Assembly: GCA_033063855.1 (NCBI GenBank)
Contig: CP093831.1
Span: forward strand, 248,001 to 312,000
Direction: 5' to 3'
DNA: 64,000 bases
From: Smittia aterrima
Taxonomy: Eukaryota > Arthropoda > Insecta > Diptera > Chironomidae
Shown here: positions 14,901 through 27,821 of the stretch, one piece after another
How positions within the stretch are numbered: the first letter of the stretch is position 1
Layout: each line of letters begins with the position of its first letter
The notes under the pieces: generated by a model
What the model saw: only the letters and a program-made list of their open reading frames with translations
Told to the model about the DNA's origin: nothing
Database searches by the model: none
Translations under genes and position numbers: made by a program

Positions 14901-17900
14901 TCTGATAAATTAGCTTTATTGGTCTCGAGTACTAAAACATTTTGTTGATGTCCCAAGGCAACCTATCGATAAATGTCTAAAGATGATTTTCCAGAATCGA
15001 TCCTTCGTTTGCATAAGACAGCAGTTGACTGATTTCATTAAAAGAACCGGAAATATGCTGTGCAATTAGGAAGCTACTACAAGTTAATCGCTAATTACTG
15101 TCGTTAACTTCACGATTCAGGATGTTTTTACAGCAGAAAGCAATTATGTATCGTTTAAGAGAGGCGGTGTGGAAATATGTTTAGTAATAAAATGATTATA
15201 ATCTGCGGCAAAGTTTAAGTTCGCGCAAGCTCCAAGTTACTCAAACGCCTTCATCACGAATAACTTTTAGTGGTTAGAGTGAGTTTCATAATATTTGTCA
15301 TACACTTAAGTTGCTTGTTAAATTTAAATTTTGCTTTGTGCTTTGCTAGTAAATCTAACAAAATAAATATATTCAATCGAACACGCGAATGTGCCTGAAC
15401 TGAATAAAAGTAGAAAGAGTCCGAAGGGAAAAGCTTAAGATCGTTCGTGTGGATTGTAGAATTTTGTGTTTAAACATTATGGCTTTCTTCAAAATGATTA
15501 ATCATCAGGCGATGAGACTAAAGGGGTGTTAGTCGAAAAGTTTTCACAAACTTTGACTTATAATAATAATTATAATAAACGAAATTTATTACTTCTTAGC
15601 AATCTAAGACTTTAAATCAGCTTGGAAAAGAAAAAAATTATATTTTTTGCAATTAGACTACTCAAAACAAGATTATTTTAAGCTGAAATTAATTGGCTAA
15701 CTTTTTACTTGCTATTGACTTTTCAATCTTCCTTGAACTCTCTTCATCAAATGAAGCTTACGAAAAGCTAGAATCTTTTACATGCTAGCAAACCGTAATG
15801 ACATCTATGGAAGCAAAATCAAGATTTTCGTGAAAGTTTTCAATTTCAAAGTCCATAAATTTTCCTCGATTTGTTCCTCCTATCTCGTAGAGTCAAATAA
15901 ATGTGCCCATAAAGTTTCATATTTAATCCAATTTAGGTCCCTTTCACAAATTAATTGTTATTTTTTTCTGGGGCTTTATCTTCATCGCTAAGCTCCCCTT
16001 GGAGATAAACGAACACACAATCTTCCTCGATCTTTATCGTGTCGAAAGCTCTACCTAGTTTCATATCCTCAAAGCTTAAGACGATGGATTCTTATGTAAT
16101 GAAAATTTTTATGACTCTGTCGCATATTTGCTATGAAATAAACTTGACATTTCTGTTTCATTCAGTTTCATTCCTCTTAAAAATAGAATTGCTATTTAAT
16201 TTAGACATTTTTTAGAGAAATTTGCATACAATACTTTCTTAATATTGTGAATTATTGCTTATGTGTCAGGTAGTGACAGGAATTCTCATATGAACAGAAT
16301 TTTGTGGCAACCATTGAAACTAAATTAGAGCCAGAAATAGAGTTCAGGGACGAAGGGATGAGATAGTTCTTGGTAGAAATTTAGGAGCCGTCATGAACAT
16401 TCTCAAACACAAGCCTAGAGAAATAATATAATCGAGCGAAATACTTAGGAAACCTTTTGCTTTTCATTTAAGCATCGTAAACTCAGTATTTACGAAAGCT
16501 TGTGAGTAGCTTTTACTGCAAGATAACTCATAAACTATTCCATTAGCAACTCATCTTCAGCCACAGCCTCATTCGAATTCTCTATCTGAATATATTTTAG
16601 GTCTTTTTAAGCTAAATCATTTGTCCAATACACTTTATTCCTAACCTTAAGAGATATATTGGAACAATAAACATTTTTATTACCGAAAAAAGGTCACCGG
16701 AGCAAAGGCATTAAATTTCCATTTTCCATTTCGATGTAAAAGCACAGACAATCATACATTTATTATCCGTCTTCTTCTTCTAGTTTTCCCTTCGGTTCTT
16801 TGATATGTAAAGAAAGAAAAATCTTCTTTTATTTAACTTCAAGAACAATCAGGAAACTCTTGTCTGAAACGCTTTAGCCATTTCTCTCTCAATTGTGACC
16901 CGACACGTACAACGTATCATTTCCCTAAAATTTGAACAAATTTTATGACGAAGTGCTGTTAATAAATAACGTAATGATGAGAAATGACTGTCTAGTCTAG
17001 TTTCTTTTGATACGTTACTTGCGAATAGACCCCAATCCAAATGCCATACGGAATTAGTTCTTCTTTTCTCACAAAAAAGCTTTTGAGAATTGGTGTAATA
17101 AAACTCCTTTGAGATTTCATATTTCTCGCCCAAGTTAACAAAAATCAACTTTGAATTCATCTTAAGTGAAACCGGAGGAGTACGTATCTAGGCAAATTTG
17201 TAATTCCTTTGATCTCTCTTTGAAGTTTGAGAGTGATATCACCATATTGAATTCAGCAGCGCGCAATTTGAAGCTCGTATTGAAATATTTCATAAACGAA
17301 TAATAATTCTTCCAAATTAAATGAAATGTTCTCATTAATTTATTTGCCAATACTTTTGCAAATCTTTCGATAAGAATCAACTTTTTCAGTGCATAAAACA
17401 TTTTTTCCAATCAAATCGTAGCCGAAGTTTTTAATGAAAAACTTTTCAATTCGCAATTTGCGGAACAATTTCAGAGGCTGCGAATTATTTTGCACTTCTT
17501 TTCGTTCTTTCTTCATTTCGAGTTTCCAATTAATTCGACTTGTGCGCTTGATGGTGCTCTTAAGCTTGAAAGACGATAAAAGAAAAACTAGAAGGGGGCG
17601 AACCTGAATAAATTATTTTTCTTTGCCATTTTTCCATCTTCAAGATTCACTCAATAATGAGAAACTTTTCACCGTCTCATCGATGAGAGACACAAATTTA
17701 TCATTTTCCTGTTTATCTTTCCTACTCCACCCGACGCGACCTTTTTTCAATAAATTTTCTCGTTTTAAACCGCCATCATCGTGCAATGAATGATATGACT
17801 CTCGTTTACGCACCACAATAGCGAAGGCGAAATCCGCAAGGCAAAGTTAAGAGACGAGACAATTCACGACTTTTGCTTAATAGATTTATTATTTATTTAT

Positions 17901-20900
17901 TCTTTGGAAAGTTTTTCGTCTGCAATATTGTTTAATTTTGTATTCAAGCTCAGCAGCAACAGAAGCCCCAACAAACTACGAATAAGACGATAATTTTGCT
18001 CAATTAAACATTTGAAATGACTTGTAAATGGATTTTAATTAATGTTTTTGTATTTCGCCACATAATTTAGTTATGCTCCTTGCATTCGTAATTTTAAAAC
18101 ATTTTTTTTTGTTTCTTCCCGCTTTTTTCACTCGTTGACGCCGAAGGAATTTGCTACACGAAAAAGCTTTTGTTGTTGCTGAATAATTCTTCTATTGAAA
18201 CCAGAAGACTGGTAAAGCATGAGATTAATATGTAGAGTGTGGTGTACCGTGAATGCTTTTGTTAACATGTCATTGACTTGCTTATCCTTCGCTCTGTCTT
18301 TGCGAGCTCGACGAACCCTACTTTGAGATTTATGTAACTAAATCGACCTTAGAGTCTTTAGTATTTCAAAATATGTTCATCGTATCATGTTTGCTACACA
18401 AAGAAAATCTGTTTTCAAGCTGAAGCACTCAGAAGATGTTGAGATCTATGAGTGAATCATATTTGAACTTAGAATTGAAGCCTTGTTTTCATCGTTGAAA
18501 CCTTACCTTGTTTGCCAACTTATGGTCTAAATTTGACGAGAAGCTCTTTAAAAATTCATATTAATAGAAATATTTTAGTTTATAAAACAATGTTTGCTTG
18601 TAGCTAGAGTAAAGTTGTCTAAAATCACTAGAATTTTAAGGTTTCATTCCTTCGACCATTTGCGGGCAATGAATATCTTGTTGAGTAAAGCTAAAAACTC
18701 TAATCAAATAAAAATTATTTTCAAATATTGCAATTCATGCTTATTCATTTATCAAGCTAAGCCGTGAAAAAATATTTGCTAATAAGAAATGAAACGAAGT
18801 GAGTGAAACGTGAGGGAGCACGGATATTGCTTGTTAGAAGCACAGGGCGAGGCGAGGAGCTCTCCAATATCATAATTTCATTTGCTTTTCGAAATTAGAA
18901 GCGTTGAGACGTCTGAATACGAAACGTTCCTCAATTTACAATTCGCTGGCGCGTTCCCTTCCGTATCTCGCCGATAATTTAATTCAATATTCAAAGCGAG
19001 GAACGAAGAAACAAAAAGCTCAATAAAATATAATTTGATTATTTTCTAAGTGGTATTCATGGCAATGGATGTTCACGCTAAGAGAACATGCATTTCTCGT
19101 ATTTCTGCTGCTGTACTTCTATGACTTCACATAAAAATATTCCTGCTTCTGTAGAGATAGAAGCAAGAGAAAGGGTTGCAGGGCATGTGTACGAGAATCG
19201 ACGAGAATTTCAAGGATAATAAAAAGCTCAACCTAATATTTTCGAAATGTGTATGAGAACAATATGTGAACGGAGACTTTTTGGTTTTAGTATCTCATGG
19301 AATATCTCTTGAGTTAGCTCTGGAACTGGAAAAGTTCTTACTGGGTCAAAGGTTTTTCTCTCGTTCACAATTCTCTGACAACATTGCAAAATGATGCTTA
19401 GACAAACAATAAAATGCTTTAGATTCTCATTGCGAAAGGATGCATATCTGAAATATAATAAAATTAAATATACATTTGCAATAAAACTAAACAGAACACA
19501 TGTGGAATGTTTGCGATCTCTTCCTTCTTTCTCTCGACTGTGATTGCTTAACAATCATTGTAAACTTCTTATGTCTCTAAGCTAGCAATGGCAATAATTG
19601 TAATAACTTGAGAACACATAATATGAATCTTTCATGCTGAATCATTATAAGGTTGAAAAGGAACGTGCTTGAAGCATCCTCTAAATAGATTTCTGAGTAC
19701 GAGAACAAAAACAAACTGTGGACTTTGCATCTCTATCTGCCCACTCATCATAACATTTCCGCACCTCATTAAAAATTCATTGCTTTCATGATTTAAAACA
19801 AACAGTCGAATCCTTATCTCTCTGTCATTCGAGTCTACTGCATCATCCTAGAAAAATGATCCATAATTGAATATTCGACATTTCAAGCGGAAAACAGAGA
19901 AAATTCAGAGAGATTTTTAAAATAAACAAATCGAGGCTTTTCTTCTCCACTTAACCTCGTTTCTCGCCTCATCCTTTCAATTTAACGTTGCAGCAATCTC
20001 AAGAAATGCTTTTCTCGCTTTATTATGTTTCCAATAATTTTGTTGCATTTTCCATTTTCAATGCGCACTTGAGTTGCTGTTATATCTGCTCTCGAAGGAA
20101 ATTGAAAAGATTTCAAAAGTGCAGTCAAACTTAAGAATGTTTCGTTATAATGATAAAGTTGTAGTGGTCGAGATTTATATTTTAATATTCTCTCGAGTGC
20201 ACTGTTATTGAAATCTTAAAGTAGAATTTATTAAAATCGTCAATCAAGTAATGAGTCTCCTGCAGTAATTCTTTGGGTGGAAACAAAAAACAACAAAAAT
20301 AGTAAAGTCCATTTAATAATAGCACAAGTATTATTTATGATTCTTTTTTTTAGCACATAAATTTCAAAAGGCAACTCTTTTTGCCTCCTTCCGTCGCCTT
20401 TTGTCGAATGAAAACTGAAAAGCTCGAGGATTTTTTTGCGCCAGCCGCTCGGTCTGTGCTTGAATAAAACGCCACTCACCATGATGCTGTGTCGTGTTCC
20501 TGGAAACATAAAACGGTTCAACTGTTGTGAAAGCGCACACTACAGAGAAAGCCAAGCGTGCACAGAGGAAAGGCGATGATACTTAAAATTTATTAGAACG
20601 GAAAGGAGGCAACATAACAGATTTTATGGCCCCTAGAGCTTTAAGGGCTTTTTATACGCAAATGTTGATCTCACATTTACAATGAGTTTTCTGAAAAATG
20701 AATTAGTAAAAATCTTAATTTAAATCAGTCAAAAGTTCAAAGGCTGACACTTTGTTCGAGATATTAATGCTTTTAAGGTGCAGAAGAACCTCAAGATTTC
20801 CCAATCTTTTTCTCATTCTATCTTGCCTCGACTGAATAATGGAATTAAGTAATAAATCATTATTTTTAGAGTGGCGGGAGTCGAGGCAAGAGAAAGACGC

Positions 20901-23900
20901 AACTGATAAACTCGAGCCCGATATTAAAAAACCATACCGAGCATTATGTTTTGTGAAATTTTAACGGAAAATGTGCGGGCGGAAAAAGTATGGGTCTCCC
21001 TCCAAGATTCTGCTTCCGAGATATGTATCAAGTAAATCCGAAGTGCACTCATCCCACAACAGATTCTTTTTTCGGTGGATAAACACTCACGAACTCCCCC
21101 TCAAAAATGTTTTTTATGTTTCAATCTTTCATTCTTTCCTTTTCCCGTTTAATGGTTCGTTCTATATACATTACAATATATTGTACGGAGAGCTCTTAGA
21201 TAGAAGCTATCGAAGGTTGAGCAACGGCTTTAGCAAAATTTTAGCGGAGTTTGCGTTTGTTTTCATGCCAATTGACTTTTTCTAATTTTAAACTGGCAAA
21301 ATGGCAAAGCGGATATTAAATTAATTGAAAAGCGTTGTCGTTAAACTTTTCTCTGGATTTTCCAACACTGTTGAATTAATCATTTAATTAAAATTTTCGC
21401 TCAAAGTTCTTTCTTCAACGAAGCATCATTGACGAACTAATAATTTGATTCTAAAACATCATTAAGTTTATTATATAATCAATTCTCATTAGGAAAATTT
21501 TTTGGGGCGCTTCAAGATTTTCCCAACAGCCACCATATAACAAACTTTTTGAATTAAAGTCACATCCCGCTCAACATTATGACACGACCGTTATCAAAGT
21601 TTCTTTGGTGTTTCCGCTGTTTGATATCACAAGCTCGGACAACATTCAACTATTAAAAAACAGCAACAGAAACAAAATGAAATATAAAACTTTTTGTTTT
21701 CATTTGCGTGTCTAATTAAAAAAAATTCCGTAACGTGAAAGATGCCAGAAATGACAATGAAATAGAAGAAGAGACAGATAGAGATAGGGAAAAAAGAAAA
21801 ACCCAGAACGAACCGAGGACTAAGTGTTTGCTTAACAGTGGTATTAAGCAATATTTTTATTCTCGTTCGACTTTCGTCATCCAATCCAATCATTTTGCTT
21901 GTTTCCATTTCTCTTTCCTTGCCTTAAGGCTCAAACAATGACATGGAAAGCTTTCACCACACATTAGAGAAAGTAATTGTTTTGAGATTTTTTTGTACTC
22001 CCCCATCTATTCTTCTTGTTAAAACGGACAACTTTTACGGCATGAGTTCACAAGATCCTAATTGAAAACCAATTCTCCGCTTCAATTTCTCATGACATAG
22101 ATTGGATTCTGAATTCTGGAATGCAAAAGAATAATATATAATATAATAATGAGCACGAAGATCGAACATTCAATGCTCGTCAATTCTGAGGATTAAAAAG
22201 ACATTTTTTTCGTTTATGTTGATAGCTTTCAGACCTGATTTCATAATATCTTTTGGTCTTTTGACATATCTCTTGCACTCTATTTGTCCTTCATTCTGAT
22301 TGCGGAAGCGATGATGGCAATTTAAAGCGAGAATCTCTTCCCGATTTTTTTTCGATATTTTTGTTAGCGAAAAGACGATGTCATTTGTGATCATTATGCT
22401 TCGTATCTCAAACGACCTATTTTAATGAATCTCGGTTCTTTTCTACTAATTACAGATTTAGTCCCACTAGGACCCCTTCGCCATGGGATGGAATTCGAAA
22501 ATCAGATAAATTCAGTGCCGTATGTCCACAGCGATTGCCCGACATTCAGAACGAGCAAGAAGCACTTAAAAAGATGCCAAAGGGACGTCTCGAGTATTTA
22601 AAACGTTTAATGCCTTTTTTACAAAACCAATCTGAAGATTGCTTGTATTTAAATGTTTTCTCGCCGCTTCATGGTAAACCAAAGATTTATCCGTAATTTG
22701 CTTCTGTTGCATTTCACCTTTATCCATTTGTTTTCATTCTAGCAGCGGTTCAAGAAAAGAAACTTCCTGTACTCGTTTTCATACATGGAGAATCCTTTGA
22801 GTGGAATTCCGGGAATCCATATGATGGATCTGTTTTAGCGAGTTACGGCGACATGATTGTAGTAACTTTAAATTATCGATTAGGTATACTAGGGTTTTTA
22901 AATGCCAACCCGGCACCAAACATGAGAGCGGTAAAGCTTTTCCATTAAAATCGTTCATTCAAGTTATAAAAGATTTTTATTTGTCATATCCAGAGAGTCG
23001 CTAACTATGGATTAATGGATCAAATGGCTGCTCTTCATTGGATTCAACAAAATATTGAAAAATTCGGTGGAAATCCGTCTATGATTACGCTTGTCGGACA
23101 TGGAACTGGTGCAGCGTGCATAGACTTTTTAATGTCCTCGCCAACAATGGGTAAATGTATTCAATTTTTTATTTTTTCAAGAGTATTATTACCTTTTTTT
23201 TAACAGTACCTGGATTATTCCACCGTGCGATTTTAATGTCAGGCTCAGCATTTTCTTCATGGGCGTTAGTAGAAGAGCCAGTCATCTATGCTTTAAAATT
23301 AGCCAAAGAGTTAAACTGCACTATACCTGAAGACTTAATCAAGGATCATGAGTCCATCGTAGATTGTCTAAGAGATGTGCCGCTTGAAGATTTGTTCGCC
23401 GCAGAAATCACTTCTCCGAACTTTCTAAGTGCTTTTGGTCCATCAGTCGATGGAGTTGTTATCCGACCCGGTCGATCTAATCAGGATATCGACGAGTCAT
23501 CAAGAGCTTCAAAGCGAAACCAGGCAACAGCGGGTTCTCAGTTTGATCTGATGTTTAGTGTTGTCACGGGAGAGGCATTGTGGCGTTTTAGTGCTAGCGA
23601 TATCCAGAGTGGATTTGAAGGCGACCGCAGAGACAAAATCATCAGAACTTACGTCAGAAACGCTTACAATTTTCATCTTAGTGAAATTTTCTATACGATT
23701 GTTAATGAGTATACGGATTGGGAGCGAACGAATCAGCATCCGATAATTACACGTGATGCAGCAGTATCAGCCTTATCAGATGCTCAGTACGTCGCACCAC
23801 TTGTTCACACGGGAGATCTTTTATCACAGACACCACCAAGTGGAAGCCCAGATGGCTCAGAAAGCCCCAAATGCTTCTTTTCAGTTTTTGACTATCAAAC

Positions 23901-26038
23901 CAAGGATGGCGATTACCCACAGCGCATGGGCACGGTACATGGTGAAGAGCTGCCTTACGTTTTTGGAGCTCCACTCGTCGACGGCTTCAGTCATTTTCCA
24001 AAAAATTACACAAAGTCTGAAATTGCTCTTTCGGAAGCAATCATGATTTATTGGAGCAATTTTGTTAGAACTGGGTGAGTTCTTAAACTTAGACGACAAA
24101 CATTGTCACATATAATTTATTGCCCTGTAATTGACTTGTGTCCTAACTCTTGATAATCTTTTCACTCTCTTTCGGTAGAAACCCAAACGAACATCATCGA
24201 CAGGACTCCGTTTTAGCTGCGTCAAAAGAGAGAAATCGCTTCCGGAGTATAACGTGGGATCAGTATGATCCTGTTCATCAGAAATATTTGGAAATCGGTA
24301 AGTGCAGCCTTTGAATATCAACTCGAAATTGCGAAACACTTAATTGGCATAGACCGGGTCAAAAGCTCTTTTTTGAAGAAGCATAATTTGTCACGAAGCT
24401 TTTCCATCCGAAAATAAATTATTCAACACGAACGGAAGGCTCTGACGAAACATTAACTTAATAAATTCCCTTTTACTCATTGCTAGGCATGAAGCCCAAA
24501 ATGAAAAATCACTTTCGTGCGCATCAGCTCTCGATTTGGTTGCGGCTCATACCAGGTGAGATTTGATTTCAAAAACTCTATAGAGAAGTATTAACCCTCA
24601 AACACATTTACTCGTCCACAGAAATCCATAAATTGGGTGCAGGAATGGAAGATGTACTTGCTCGTCATAACTTATTTAAAAATCACGACGATATGAGCTT
24701 GTACGATGGTCATGTTCGACCTGATTTGTTCACGCGATTTCCCATTTTTGATGAAAACTACAAGCGGCGAAATAACATCACCAACGAGTTTAATGGTGTG
24801 TATTACGGTAATGTCTATTTTTATGCTCTTCTGAGTGCCATGGGGAAGATAATAAAGCGATGGCAACTAATTTTTATTGCTCTTTAATCTCTGATTTAAA
24901 ATAGGAGTCACAACGATGGATCCGTCTGCGGTCACCACATGTTTGCCCATAAGTAATTTAAGTGGCTATGCTCCAACGACAGCCAACACCAGCGATCCAT
25001 CGGGATTCGAAGGCTACACAGCTTACTCGACAGCACTTAGCGTGACTATCGCGATTGGCTGCAGTCTACTCATCCTTAATGTTTTAATCTTTGCCGGAGT
25101 GTATTATCAACGAGACAAAACTCGACTCGAAGTAAAGTCCCTTCAAAAACAGTATCAGCAGCGAAATGCCCATCAGCAGTCATTTGATTCTATAAAGCAC
25201 GCTCACTATCATTTAGGTCAGACGGCTAATGTTATCGTTGATGTTGAGAGTCATGATACTGGTGCACTTATGGAGAAATCTCCTCACATTTGCTCAAATA
25301 CAATGCAAATCAATGTAATGAAAAACAATTCACCAGCGCAGTCTACCAAAGTGCCAATGGCGAACAATACGTATAAGCCTAGAGCAGAGCACGTTACAAT
25401 CCCGATTAAGAATCAACCTCAGCAGCAACCACTTCAACAGCAGCAGCAACAAACCTTTGGTCGTAATGAGACATCATTCAACAACACGATGACACTTCCG
25501 AAGCAGAATGTACATATTCCAATTAGCTATGGACGAAACGAATGTATGACGATAGGAACTCTGCCCAGGAACAACAATATGAATAATTCAGCAGGTAATT
25601 AATTGTAAAGAGATAGACTTTATGATAATTTCTGTCACGACATGACATAACATTATCGCGAAAGATTTGCTTGCCCTCGAAAAGCAATCATTGCTTTCAC
25701 ATCACATTAACCTTTAGAGCAGTTAATCCACATTTGTCGTTGTAAGAATTCGCTCTTATAATTCAGCTCTCATCTCTCACATAGAGAAAGGCGAACAAAT
25801 CTTTCGACTTGGTTTCAATGATAGAATTATTGGCTTATCCAAAAGTTGCTCATTAAAAACTTTTTCTTCAAATTCAATTCTAGAGACACAAACGGGTAAA
25901 CAAGTTTCTGGAAATCATATCCGATCGCAAACATTAAGTCGCTCGCAAAACAATAACAGTCCAATGGGTCATAGCCACGGTCAACAAAAGTCTTGTCACT
26001 CTCATCAGGTTCCCGCAGCTGCAATGAGTGATCTCTAG
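8964..26038 (+). CDS. Nlg: Neuroligin (catalytically dead cholinesterase-like synaptic adhesion protein)
   Basis: Postsynaptic cell-adhesion receptor of the neuroligin family, which binds neurexin in trans. Inferred coding exons: 8964-9111, 9168-9261, 22456-22673, 22743-22930, 22994-23150, 23207-24074, 24179-24297, 24487-24555, 24622-24807, 24905-25594, 25884-26038. All have GT-AG introns and the frame closes exactly at 963 aa. Residues 1-28 are a signal peptide. An alpha/beta-hydrolase fold follows. The nucleophile elbow reads GHGTG (251-255), with Gly253 where active esterases carry Ser, so hydrolysis is not expected; a His in the VHGEE motif is kept. A single transmembrane helix lies at about 727-749. 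The roughly 210-residue cytoplasmic tail is rich in Gln and Asn and ends in MSDL, which fits a class I PDZ ligand (S at -2, L at 0). The start follows an in-window splice acceptor at 8914. AATAAA lies at 26132. Which insect paralogue (Nlg1-4) it is was not resolved. The small first exons mean a missed alternative exon in the 13 kb intron is possible. Confidence 0.93.
9262..22455 (+). other. 13.2 kb intron of the neuroligin gene
   Basis: Bounded by a strong donor (CCG|gtaagt at 9262) and acceptor (tacag at 22451-22455). It interrupts a codon for Arg in the N-terminal esterase-like domain. I found no recognisable coding exon, transposase, reverse transcriptase or RNA gene in it on either strand. 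Its many open frames are short (under about 110 codons), low-complexity and AT-driven. It may contain enhancers or alternative promoters, as long introns of neuronal genes often do, but that is inference. Confidence 0.75.
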
Positions 26039-27821
26039 TTATCAGTTACGAAATCATCATCCCATCAACATTACTAGATAAGTTTAAAGTCTAATTTCTT
26101 GTTTCGATTGTTTTTTTGATCAAAATTTTAAAATAAAACATGAACAACAGACTGAATGATATTAACCTAAAATTTAATCTACGAAGAGCGGTATTTGTTG
26201 AAGTTTTTTAGGTCAATTTTAATTAAATGTAAATATTAAAGACGGGAGCTGTTTTAGGAAGTGACCCTGAAAATTTACAGATTAGACTTTATGACCAATA
26301 TAGGAAAATTTTTAAAAAAAATTGTGTTTTCATTTTATAGAATGTTTTATTACTTTTTATTGGAAAAGATTACAAATATTCTTGCAGGACTTTTCAGACT
26401 TAAGTTTTTTCATTTGAATCAAAAAAAAACAACGTCATGGTGATAACGAGAACCTGTCATTCTCAATCAATCCCCTTTTCACCCCATGTAACTCATTTTA
26501 ATTAACCTTTTTTAATAGAAGTTTCTTTTTTTACATCCATCCGTACAAACGCAAGGAATTAATTAAACTTTGAATAAACAGTTTAAGCTGCAAACAACTT
26601 TTTAAAGCTCTATTAAATCCGGGTTGGTTTGAGAAAAAAACCCGTTCTCATTTTACTTTGGAAGCGCGGACCTGAGCTGAAGTTTTAATGGATTTTATGT
26701 TGTAGCTTTTAATTTGCTGGACGCTCAAAGTTTTTTTTAAAACGATATAAACTTGTTCTAAATTATTTGGCATTTCAGCCATTTTAAAATCAGTCAATAA
26801 GTTCAGTTTGCAATTGCAAAAAGCCAATGAAAGGCAATTTAATTTAGATTTCCGCTGTCAACTAATAGCGAGAGCTACACGATATCAATAGATAAATAAA
26901 TAATGAGATCAAAACCAATTAAATCAAGCTCTAATTATTCCGTACATTTTCAGTTTGGCAAAGCGAAAACGGAAGACTAAAGTCAAATGCGAACTAGAAA
27001 GTCTTCCCGCAAAATCAAACAGCGCCACACTAAATTTCCTAAATTAATTAATTCCAGGGATCCATCGGATTCAAAATGCGATAGATTATTGCCATCAATG
27101 CTTTTGAATATCAAAGAATATGAAATTTTCAGTTTTCGGCCTTTTTTCCTATATAGCAAAAATGATAAAATCATTAATGTCATAATTAAAATGATAGCAT
27201 TTGAAGTTTATTGAATATATTATAAATTCTGAAATTATTCATCAGCAAAATTCTGTCAAAAAAAATTGTTAAAATAATGTGAATTTTTGTTTAATTTCGC
27301 CGAGTGCTAAATGAATTTCTTTTCTTTATAAAATTGTACAGAAATCTGAACAGAGACAGTTGTGGAAATCTTCATAGTCCAAAATCATAAACTTGTATCT
27401 TAACTTTCAAGCAAGAAAAACATTTAAAAAATTGAAAAGGGGAAAAGTTTTGTTTTCTTTAATTTTCAGCCTAGACTTTCACTGGAATAGATTCAAACGA
27501 CTAGTAAGTTTTGTTTCTTAATCTTTATTCGTCTTCTGAGAAAAATGTTTAAAATACATAATTTGTAAGTTTTCCAATAGATTTTCATTAATGAATAAGA
27601 TTTTCTAATTCTCTCGCTCTCACTGCGCCAAACGTTGATAAACTTTACGAAAACCACTGTTAGAAAATTATTTACTTTGCGAAATTTTTCGAATCCTCCG
27701 CTGAATCATGTTTTCTACTGAAAAATTTAATGGGACATTTGTCTTATTACCTAATCATTTATAATTGAAGTTTATGCTTTTACTTGTCAAATAACCTTTT
27801 AAAAAATTAGATTTCAAATAA
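26039..27821. other. Convergent 3' intergenic region, neuroligin / Moira
   Basis: AT-rich DNA between the stop of neuroligin on the plus strand and the stop of the Moira gene on the minus strand. AATAAA at 26132-26137 is a likely neuroligin poly(A) signal. The rest presumably contains the 3' UTRs of both genes. The open frames near 26261 and 26987 are lysine- and phenylalanine-rich artefacts of base composition. Nothing else is seen. Confidence 0.6.

Noticed and set aside
23015..23203. Active carboxylesterase or cholinesterase
   Set aside because: The nucleophile elbow is GHGTG without Ser, and the protein has the transmembrane segment and long tail of neuroligins.
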